Assembly: GCA_015499995.1 (NCBI GenBank)
Contig: JADNRV010000347.1
Span: 1-49,859 of the forward strand
Reading direction: 5' to 3'
Source: Flammula alnicola
Taxonomy: Eukaryota > Basidiomycota > Agaricomycetes > Agaricales > Strophariaceae
Length of the DNA stretch: 49,859 nucleotides
The position numbers and the translations under genes are program-made. Under the pieces are notes generated by a model. That model saw nothing but the letters and a program-made list of their open reading frames with translations, was not told where the DNA came from and did not search any database. Below are positions 1-7,426 of this stretch, piece after piece (positions within the stretch are counted from its first letter, which is position 1; every line of letters begins with the position of its first letter).

Positions 1-30
1 GGCTTTGATGGGTTATTGCAACACGTGCGG

Positions 31-217
31 TCATTTGTGGTCATTTAAGGTCTGTGGTCAGTGTGTGGTCACTGGTGTGGTCACTTGAGAGCTTGTGGTC
101 ATCTGAGAACGTGTGGTCATTTGAGACTGTGGTCACTTGAGCGCATGTGGTCATTTGAGAGCGTGTGGTCAGTTGAGAGCGTGTGGTCAGTTGAGAGCGC
201 GCGTGCCATTTGAGAGC
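31..217. repeat. Minisatellite, GTGGTCATTTGAGAGC-type unit
   Basis: Degenerate tandem copies of a unit close to GTGGTCATTTGAGAGCGT, about 18 bp, with units of 16-19 bp. The frames running through it only reflect the repeat and are not taken as coding. It ends next to a long hairpin at 218-260. Confidence 0.8.
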
Positions 218-260
218 GACCAAAATCAAGAACGCGCTTCGCGCGTTCTTGATTTTGGTC
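218..260. repeat. Perfect 20-bp inverted repeat (hairpin)
   Basis: The left arm 218-237 starts GACCAAAATC and ends AACGCGC. It is the exact reverse complement of 241-260, with a 3-nt loop. It lies at the edge of the minisatellite. It could be a hairpin end of a mobile element, a transcribed stem-loop or a fragile site; the sequence does not say which. Confidence 0.85.
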
Positions 261-420
261 TATAACATAGCGTATATTTCAAATAAAACTATTTAGCACA
301 ACATGTAGAGTCATTCCTGAATACACTTGTATGATTTTAATAAACCGAAAACAACCTAGTAACAATATTGACTACGATTCAACCCAACGCAAAGAACGCG
401 CTACCGCGCGGGGGATAAAT

Positions 421-510
421 ATCCCGCTAACCCTAACGTTAACGCGAACCTTAACGCGAACCTTAACGCGAACCTTAACGCTAACCTAACACGAACCCTA
501 ACCGTCGAGC
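421..510. repeat. Degenerate telomere-like tract (CCCTAA-related)
   Basis: It contains CTAACCCTAACGTTAACG, then three copies of a 12-mer close to GAACCTTAACGC, then CTAACCTAACACGAACCCTAACC. Fungal telomeres are normally TTAGGG, read as CCCTAA on a left chromosome end. The tract is too degenerate to be an active telomere. It fits an internal or subtelomeric relic. Confidence 0.5.
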
Positions 511-944
511 GGTGGCACAGGAGATTCACGGGGCCGGCATGGATTGAGCAGAGGCGCCCGACGTGAACGTGTAGCACAGGCGCCCGACGTGTACGAGTAA
601 CTGAGGTGCAAGATGCAATGAGAACGACCTGAATGGTGGGTCGCGGGCAGCATCTAAATCTCAGATGGTTGGAGCTCGGCTGCGAAGGGCTGCGCCCTTC
701 GCAACCGAGCACCCCCTAAAGCACGCGGCGTAGGCTGGAAGGAAAGGTCAAGGTCGGGCTGAGACATAAAGCCTCTGTTAGAGCGCACATGTTAAAGAGG
801 GGAAGAGGGGAGGAAAGCCCACAGCATTATGCCAAGTGGGAGATGGGGAGAGGAGGAAAAGACGCGAGCATGGAAAGATGTAATCGCGGAAAGAGCCGGC
901 TGACATCAAACCGGAAGGGATAACCGGTTGCCGAGGACGCGGGA
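511..944. other. No gene seen; contains an imperfect hairpin at 674-710
   Basis: No coding pattern was recognised. A 17-bp inverted repeat (674-690 against 694-710, loop TGC, one mismatch) contains GCTCGGCTGCGAAGGGC. It has the same long-stem, 3-nt-loop form as the hairpin at 218-260. Confidence 0.6.
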
Positions 945-1140
945 GCGGAAAGCGCCGGAAAGTTCAGTGGGCGCGGGAAAGTGCACGGGAAAGCGCAGGA
1001 AAGTGCACGGAAAGCGTAGGAAAGTGCACGGGAAAGCGTAGGAAAGTGCACGGGAAAGCGTAGGAAAGTGCGGAAAGGGACGGGACAGTGCACGGGAAAG
1101 CACGGGAAAGTCCATGGGAAAGTGCAAGGAGGGACGGCAA
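945..1140. repeat. Minisatellite, GGAAAGTGCACGGGAAAGCG-type
   Basis: Irregular tandem copies of GGAAAGTGCACGGGAAAGCG(TA), about 22 bp, the cleanest at 1018-1090. The purine-rich strand is the plus strand. No gene is assigned. Confidence 0.7.
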
Positions 1141-1300
1141 TATCGGGAAAGATATGCCGGTCAGGGAGGAAAGTCGCCGAGATCCCCGACCTTCAAAGGA
1201 AAGTGACGAAAGACTTTCCTGTGCTAAAAATAGATTACCGGACTTTCCCGAACGCTTTCCCGCTTTCCAAAATATTCAAATTTTTAGACCATTTTCTACT

Positions 1301-1905
1301 CTATTTACAGTTCCCCCCCATCCCCTTCAAATTGGATGGTGAAAATTGGTAGATGGGGGTATTCGAGGTCGGGGAATCCGAATATCCACTCAGAATCGCG
1401 AAATTCCCACGATCGACCCCCGGAAAGCGCGTTCGTAACGATAGAACGGAAAGTTGTGGGAATAAAGCTAGGAGGGTGTCTCTTTCTGGAAGGCGTGTAG
1501 ATTTTGACTTGAGATGGTCTACAATGACTTCGGTGCCATCAACATGGATGCTGGCGATAAAGGTTCCAGTGCTGGTCACATTGGGAATCATTTGGAAGGC
1601 CTAGCTTGGTCTGTTAGAAAGAGAGAGAGCACAATAAGAATAGAAATTTAAATCTGACTAGCTGGTGCGGCATATTGGCAGTCACATGGTTCATTTCTTG
1701 AATCAGGTATGCTGGGTTACACATGGGGAGGCCTCGGCTCCTTCCGACTAAATACATAGTCTGAGCGACTGACACGGCACTGTGTCGCATATCCAGTATT
1801 TTCTGTTTTTATTTTTATTTGAGCCAGAGCCAGATAAAATTTAAAAATAAAAAATAAAAAAATAGAATTGCTTACATAATTAACCAATTGAATTGCACTG
1901 GCCAT
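1301..1905 (-). CDS. Small three-exon protein, left member of a divergent paralog pair (157 aa)
   Basis: The family is not recognised. Exons on the minus strand are 1905-1876, 1802-1659 and 1600-1301; introns are 1803-1875 (starting GTAAGCAATT) and 1601-1658. All junctions are in phase 0. The exon layout is that of the plus-strand gene at 2117-2649: a short first exon, a second exon of 48 against 49 codons, and a third exon carrying GTFI followed by a VD (GTFIASIHVD here, GTFIGGVAVD there). Exon 2 of both ends in a NMP..L motif just before the donor. There is no clear signal peptide, membrane segment or known motif. The third exon is 25 codons longer than in the partner and may have lost its original stop. 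Possible roles (small secreted or recognition protein, orphan gene) are unproven. Confidence 0.5.
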
Positions 1906-2116
1906 AGATAATAGATGGTGGTGGTTAAAGGTCAAGAGCAGTTGTTGTGCAAGTCAAGGTTTATATACTGTGCTGCTGCTATCTACATATACAAAGTCTG
2001 ACAAGTCAAGCCATATATTCTCACACCATCTAGGGTATATGTTCACACAACATTCAGATATAAAAAATCTCACCATATCAAGATCTGCTCTTGACCTCCA
2101 ACCACCATCATCTATC
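1906..2116. promoter_or_regulatory. Shared bidirectional promoter of the small paralog pair
   Basis: This 211-bp region separates two start codons facing away from each other. TATATA at 1962-1967 lies 57 bp from the left ATG, and TATAAAAAA at 2059-2067 lies about 50 bp from the right ATG. The leader next to each ATG is an inverted copy of the other (CTGCTCTTGACC then AACCACCA then ATCTAT). Promoter function is inferred. Confidence 0.5.
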
Positions 2117-2649
2117 ATGTCCACCTCCAACAATACACCACGTTTGCTTATTCAGCCTGTTTATGTAAGCAATTCAGGGATTTTTTATTTTTATTTTATC
2201 TGGCTCTGATTCAAATAAAAAAACAGTCTAGCACATCCCAGGTGGCACGTAGCAACACCACCGTCGGATGTCTCATGATACTCCTTGGAATATGTCAACA
2301 TGTCAATATGCCAACCGAGGAAGAGCTCATTGATGCTATCAATGAAGCTACAGTAAACATGCCAGATATGCTGGTTAGTCATGTTCTTCTTTTATTATCC
2401 TTGCTCTGACGGCAATGCAAAAAGGATGTAGAAATCCTCGAGGATGTAACTCCTCAAGGAACATTCATTGGTGGTGTTGCTGTGGATGCCAATATCGAGG
2501 TTGCCAACTACATTGCAGCCAAATTTGGTGAACGTGCTCCTTCCAGCGATCAATTGCTTTTCAATATGGACCATGCCTATATGATCGTCATGGGCCTCAG
2601 CACTAATATGGAGATTGTTCCCACCCACGAGCTAGGCGAAGTTTCTTGA
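2117..2649 (+). CDS. Small three-exon protein, right member of a divergent paralog pair (139 aa)
   Basis: Function is unknown. Exons are 2117-2164, 2227-2373 and 2425-2649; introns are 2165-2226 (GTAAGC to AACAG) and 2374-2424 (branch-like CTCTGAC). All junctions are phase 0 and the frame is open to TGA at 2647. Visible features are an acidic stretch in exon 2 (MPTEEELIDAINEATVNMP), GTFIGGVAVD in exon 3 and a short C-terminus. The paralog lies head-to-head on the other strand. The leader and intron 1 align closely with the partner, while the exons retain only scattered identities. That suggests rapid protein change or gene conversion limited to the 5' region. It could be an orphan or effector-like gene; nothing in the sequence proves this. 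Confidence 0.55.
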
Positions 2650-2904
2650 GGATGCAACCAGATATAGTAAATACATGCAATGGATCACTGTCACTTTGAG
2701 GGTTAAATACCACTGGCTTTCCAAGCTCAGTTGCGAATCTGCTCCGGCCTGTCTATTTTACTAGCTTTCAAGACCAAGTTGTGCATCCCGAAAAACATCT
2801 CAGTTGTGCAACAGATCCTAACCGAGGATTTTCCCCCGGCCTCCAAGCTCACATGCGGACTCGCTGGCCTTTTTTTTGTAAGAATATTGTACATCTCTTT
2901 ATTT

Positions 2905-3735
2905 GCAAATGTTACTTTGAATGTGTTACTTTGAAATTTTTATCTGGCCCAGAAGCAGAAAAAAATTGGTTGTTTTGAGCTACAAAGAGGGAAAAAGCTA
3001 TTGCCTTGAGTTGTGTGTGTTTAGGCTTGAAAGATGTTACTTTAAGTTGTCTGTTTAAGCTTGAAAGAGAAACAAATGTTGCTCTGAAATTGTTATTTGG
3101 CTCAAAATGTTACTTTGAGTTGTGTTTAGGCTTGACAGAGGAACAAATGTTACTTTGAGATGTGTGTGTTTAAACTTGAAAGAGGAACAAATGTTGCTTT
3201 GTAATTTTTATCTGGGCATACATGTTACCTTGAGTTGTGTGTTTAGGCTTGAAAGAGTGACAAATGTTACTCTGAAATTTTTATTTGGCTCAAAAGCAGA
3301 AAAAAAAAAATGTTACTTTGGGTTGTGTTTAGGCTTGAAAGAGGAACAAATGTTACTCTGAAATTTTTATCTGGGCAGAAATGTTACTTTGAGATGTGTG
3401 TTTAAACTTGAAAGAGGAACAAATGTTACTTTGAGATGTGTGTTTAAACTTGAAAGAGAAACAAATGTTACTTTGTAATTTTTATCTCTAGACAAATGTT
3501 ACTTTGTAATTTTTATCTAGAGATAAATGTTACCTTGAGTTGTGTGTTTAAACTTGAAAGAGGAACAAATGTTACTTTGTAATTTTTATCTGGACATAAA
3601 TGTTACCTTGAGTTGTGTGTTTAGGCTTGAAAGAGGAACAAATGTTACTTTGAAATCATAAATGTTACCTTGAGGCTTGAAATGTTACTGCAGAATTTTT
3701 TTATCTGGGACGGATGCAGAAAAAATGTTACTGCA
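2905..3735. repeat. Complex minisatellite with ATGTTACTTTGA units
   Basis: About 830 bp are built from alternating modules: AAATGTTACTTTGAG, TTGTGTGTTTAGGCTTG, AAAGAGGAACAAATGTTAC and AATTTTTATCTGG. Together they form higher-order units of roughly 60-70 bp. Copies differ by substitutions and by loss of modules. No coding function is supported. The gap 2650-2904 holds nothing recognisable. Confidence 0.75.
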
Positions 3736-3877
3736 CCTTCCTAATAAGGAAATTACTGCAGAAGTAACGGCAGACCCCAACCTTGGGAATGTAGGATATT
3801 AGGTAGAAATATGCCTTACAACAGTTTATGTTGTATCAGGTTGGGTCGCGTAGGGTCGCGTAGGGTGCACGTTGTAC

Positions 3878-4050
3878 CGCGTTGACTCGCGTGATATGCA
3901 CGCGGTGACTCGTGTGACATGCACACGGTGACTCGCGTGATATGCACGCGGTGACTCGCGTGATATGCACGCGGTGACTCGCGTGACATGTACGCGGTGA
4001 CTCGCGTCATATGCACGCGGTGACTCGCGTCATATGCGCGCGTTGTTTCG
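3878..4050. repeat. 23-bp minisatellite, GTGACTCGCGTGATATGCACGCG
   Basis: About seven tandem copies with few differences. The translated minus frame repeats every 23 residues, which confirms a 23-bp period. The core GTGACTCGCGT is shared with the separate 21-bp array at 4146-4262. Confidence 0.85.
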
Positions 4051-4145
4051 CGTTGGGTCACGTCATCTCACCTATGGTGCACTGACTTGACATATCACTT
4101 TTCTAGGTCAGAATGACAGTTGATAATGTGTCAGATCATATCAGG

Positions 4146-4262
4146 TTGGGTCACGTTGAGTCGCGGTGACTCGCGTTGGATACGCGGTGACTCGCGTTGG
4201 ATACGCGGTGACTCGCGTTGGATATGCGGTGACTCGCGTTGGATACGCGGTGACTGGCGTTG
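4146..4262. repeat. 21-bp minisatellite, GTGACTCGCGTTGGATACGCG
   Basis: About five tandem 21-bp copies; the plus frame reads GDSRWIR repeatedly. It shares the core GTGACTCGCGT with the 23-bp array about 95 bp to the left but has a different 10-bp spacer. Confidence 0.85.
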
Positions 4263-4452
4263 GGTGCCGTGGGGTATAAACAACCGAACAACACCATGTA
4301 CTATCTCAGGTTACTTTACATATCCTAGAAGCATCCCTGTAGCAGAGAAATAGTGCATAAGTATAGTATCTTATAGGGTGACACTGTTGCGGGCGCGGCA
4401 CTTCCCGATTTGGTAAGTCCGCCATCAAAGGTGGGTCTGACGACTGTCGGCG

Positions 4453-4930
4453 TATCTCATGAACAGGCCCACCAAATCCTTAGCGGTTTTGCATGAGCCT
4501 TATACGATAGTAATATATATGTAATGTACACTAATAGTAGGAGAAAGTTTGTGTACGATGTTACCTTTTCGATAAGGATAAGTACTATAATGTACACTAA
4601 TAGTAGGAGAAAGTTTGTGTACAATGTTACCTTTTCGATAAGGATAAGTACTATAATAGGTCCTCAGTCATCTACTGAATATCTTTGAGAGGTATAGAGT
4701 ATGTGTACCTCCACCTCCTAAACCAAAGATATTCAGGGTTGACTCCAGACCTTTATACCCTTTATTTCTGTTCTCTAGATGTCTAATAGAGTTCAGAAAG
4801 CACCCTACCTAAGCTCCATGATGAAAACTGAATATCTTGTATATACCCCTCCTCCTCCTCCTCCCCCCTCTATATCTCAAGAACGGGACCACCAAATATG
4901 CTCATATTTCGCATAGGACATGTCTATATA
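4453..4930. repeat. Diverged direct repeats, a 66-bp tandem duplication and a 13-bp inverted repeat
   Basis: A 66-bp unit is present twice in tandem at 4524-4655 with almost no differences. A 16-bp piece of it, GGATAAGTACTATAAT, recurs near 6300. A looser direct repeat relates 4453-4505 to 4871-4930 (TATCTCA.GAAC.GG.CCACCAAAT). CTGAATATCTTTG at 4675-4687 is inverted at 4724-4736. A CCT microsatellite lies near 4848-4866. No gene is seen between 4263 and 5000. Confidence 0.7.
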
Positions 4931-5000
4931 CATTATATCTGATGTAGATACTCAAAACTGGAAAGTTTTGGAACACTAAAACTTACCCATACTTTACAGG

Positions 5001-6016
5001 TAGTACTAATACAGGTGGAAAGTACCCCGAACTCATCACCCGCCCAGATATCAAAGTCTTCTTGCCCCCCTATTGGTGGCTTGACCATGTGCATCTGTAC
5101 GTCATTCCGTCCTTTCTGGTTCACTTTTATTCTGAAGATATTGTCGTTCCAGTTGGTGACCCAGTGTTCATGTCTGACCAGAGCAAAGAACTCACCCTAC
5201 GCGTCCACGATGAATGTAAGTTCTCTTTTTCTTTTTTTTTCTATCGTTGGATCTTCTCTTCTTTCTCGTCGCGCTAACTCGCTAATAGGTAATGGGTCTG
5301 ATGTTTTCGGCTTGGATATATGTACATGAAAGCCCCGCCTGACCTACGCTATGGAGGAATATACTAAGGGAGCACAGAAAGGTATGTATGATTTCCACTG
5401 TTACGTTGTATTTACTTACAGTTTATTTTCTATAGGTGGTGGCGTCATCGTTTAGTTCCGTAAAGAAGGACGTGCCCTAGGCGAAGTTACCAAGTACGTA
5501 TATCACTCTCACTCCATTCCCCCACGCACTTATTTAACCCACCTCAAAAGGTACCTCGTCTACAACCTCCGCAAGTGCGGCGGCGACTCCGCCGACAAGT
5601 ACTTCAAATCCACCGAGATGATCGCCGGGGTCAAAGACATGAGGTTTGACGCCCTAATGCCCGATGTCCTGCACTGGCTCAGGATCAAGAAGGTCGACAA
5701 AATGGTGTCGATCAGCAACATGAAGTATGACGCGATCGTGAAGAGCGGGATAACGATTTGGAAGCCGTATGATATCCCTGGTGCGTGTTTCGTTCTTCGT
5801 TTTTTCTGGATGTTTGCGGGTTTCCTGATAATCTGATCTTTAGACCATCTCATACCACCCGATTCACATGTGGAGATCGACGCCAAGATCGCAGCGGGGT
5901 ACTTTTCGAGCAGGAAACAGGTCACGTCAAGACGGCGGGCAGGACTTGGAAGGAGACGGAATATTGATATGCTTACCTATTCGAACTTCGAGAATGAATT
6001 AAAAGATGTCCTTTGA
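5001..6016 (+). pseudogene. URC1: URC1-type GTP cyclohydrolase II pseudogene (5'-truncated, three lesions)
   Basis: The intact family is GTP cyclohydrolase II-like and acts in the fungal uracil catabolism route. Recognised exons are about 5001-5096, 5153-5215, 5289-5381, 5436-5493, 5551-5780 and 5844-6016. They carry YPELITRPDIK, IFGDP, RVHDEC, RKEGRALGEVTKY, MRFDALMPDVLHWL and EIDAKIAAGY. Introns keep phase and are 54-73 nt. The N-terminal half is absent. Lesions: (a) a run of six C near 5065-5070 where the frame needs five; (b) TGA at 5327-5329, at the third cysteine of the family's C-x10-C-x-C zinc site (the first two, in RVHDEC and DIC, remain); (c) TAG at 5453-5455 just before FRKEGRALGE. 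The long 3' exon is otherwise clean, so decay looks recent. No intact copy is in the window. Confidence 0.8.
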
Positions 6017-6375
6017 TGCTATACAAGAAATACTTAGACCTTGCTTGCCATACCACGGCCAGAACATCGACCACGTCGACCACGTTGCGTTTCCGCCCCT
6101 CCTACTGCACCTTCGCCTCTGCAAGCGCCGGTGGCACTGTCTCGGCATAGGATCAGAACGTTAAGAAATGCCGCCAGCACTGACAGCAGTATGCTGAGTA
6201 TCGTGGCCCAGTCGCATTCAACTCTCGTAAGTGGCCCCTGAATGAAGGTCTGGACCTGCTTCAACAACCCGGCACCGGAGACGTGGGTCTCTTTATATAG
6301 GATAAGTACTATAATCTAGCGTAAGGTTTGTAGTTGAGCGCTAATTTTATTCCACTATCTACATTCTAATGTCTA
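6017..6375. other. Intergenic, no gene seen
   Basis: No supported coding pattern. GGATAAGTACTATAAT near 6300 repeats part of the 66-bp unit at 4524-4655. The two sites therefore bracket the URC1 pseudogene, which may have moved as part of a larger duplicated or inserted segment. Confidence 0.4.
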
Positions 6376-7212
6376 TCACTCACAAATTACTTTTACTCCA
6401 CCCCGGAAACTTGGGTCCTCCAGGCTTTCCTTGAGGGCGTTCATCTCGTCTTCGAGCTCCTGGGGTGAACACTTCTTCGCGGTCTCAAAGTCTACTAAAA
6501 CCACGTCGTGCCCTTCCCGCACAAGAAAGTTGTGTTTGTTGGTGTCGCCAAGCTTGATCCCAAGCTCATGCAATCGCCCCAAGGCCTTCCTGCAGCTCTC
6601 GAGGTCTCCTGGCCCCGCGGCCCTCGCATCTTGTACCCACTCAGCAACGAATCCAACCACGCGTCCATCTTTCCCCTCGGTAAGGTGGCCGAGAAACCTG
6701 GGGCCGATTCCCCTGTCGCGGATGCATTCATAGGTAGTCGTCTCGGTTTCTATGGAAGCGATTTCCCAAGGCCAAACGGCGAGTTTGATAAGAACGGGCT
6801 TGCCGTCATTAAGTTCGGGGTGAGTTGAAATGCGAACTCGTTGCCTCACGTGTTCTTGTGCGAAATCCAGCTCGTTCAGCTTCACTGGATGCCAGAGGCT
6901 TTCCACCCCGGCAAGGGACTCTGTCACTGTCGCGATGAAGGCAACTTCTCCTGTTTCGGAATCCTTGGCCACGTAGCCTTTGTTCCAATTTCCGGATGGA
7001 AAAGGTGGGAGGAGCTCGCTGAGCAGGATGGGTCCGAAGGTCCAGTCAATCTCCTCCCCGGCAAGCGTTCCTGGCGCTGTGGCCACGTATTTGACATAGT
7101 TCCCGTCGACGAGGAAGCGGTAATGGCTGTCATCCGGGTCGACCGCGTCCTGCGGCTCGACGAGACACGCGAGGCGCTGGACATTGACATTGTTTGATTT
7201 GGAAACGTTCAT
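6376..7212 (-). CDS. Kinase-like protein with a catalytic-loop motif (278 aa)
   Basis: Single-exon gene. The ATG at 7212 is preferred because it has a good context (CACCATGAA) and the upstream extension has no ATG. Near residues 215-230 is HELGIKLGDTNKHNFLV, which resembles a protein-kinase or phosphotransferase catalytic loop (D as base, N for metal). It is followed by VVLVDFETA, where DFE sits in the DFG position. Residues PVLIKLAVWPWEIASIETET fit a beta-3 lysine and a helix-C glutamate region. It belongs to the fungal stand-alone kinase-like proteins, often left unnamed. Activity and substrate cannot be told. The N-terminal 100 residues show no known domain, and there is no signal peptide or membrane segment. 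The frame is intact. Confidence 0.7.
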   Translation of the reverse strand: MNVSKSNNVNVQRLACLVEPQDAVDPDDSHYRFLVDGNYVKYVATAPGTLAGEEIDWTFGPILLSELLPPFPSGNWNKGYVAKDSETGEVAFIATVTESLAGVESLWHPVKLNELDFAQEHVRQRVRISTHPELNDGKPVLIKLAVWPWEIASIETETTTYECIRDRGIGPRFLGHLTEGKDGRVVGFVAEWVQDARAAGPGDLESCRKALGRLHELGIKLGDTNKHNFLVREGHDVVLVDFETAKKCSPQELEDEMNALKESLEDPSFRGGVKVICE

Positions 7213-7371
7213 GGTGTAAAGGGGCCCCGAGACTGTAGATGACAGGAGAGCGAGACGACTGCGTGGTCGGCCAAGAGAGTGCTCTGGATGCAAAATAAGG
7301 CTGTATAGCTTGACTCCTTGAGACGGCGGTAAAGGACTTTACCGGTGCGATAGGTCAAGAGCTGTTTGGTA

Positions 7372-7396
7372 CAGGGAGTCACAAAATGACTCCCTG
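7372..7396. repeat. 10-bp perfect hairpin CAGGGAGTCA
   Basis: Arms are 7372-7381 and 7387-7396 with loop CAAAA. It lies between the divergent kinase-like gene and the PD-(D/E)XK-like gene. It could be a transcript hairpin or a protein-binding palindrome; function is unknown. Confidence 0.6.
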
Positions 7397-7426
7397 GACC
7401 TTGAGAAGGGAGAGACAGCAGCGTGA

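Noticed and set aside
3878..4262. CRISPR-like appearance of short regular repeats
   Set aside because: The repeats are contiguous tandem units without unique spacers, and the genome is eukaryotic. They are minisatellites.
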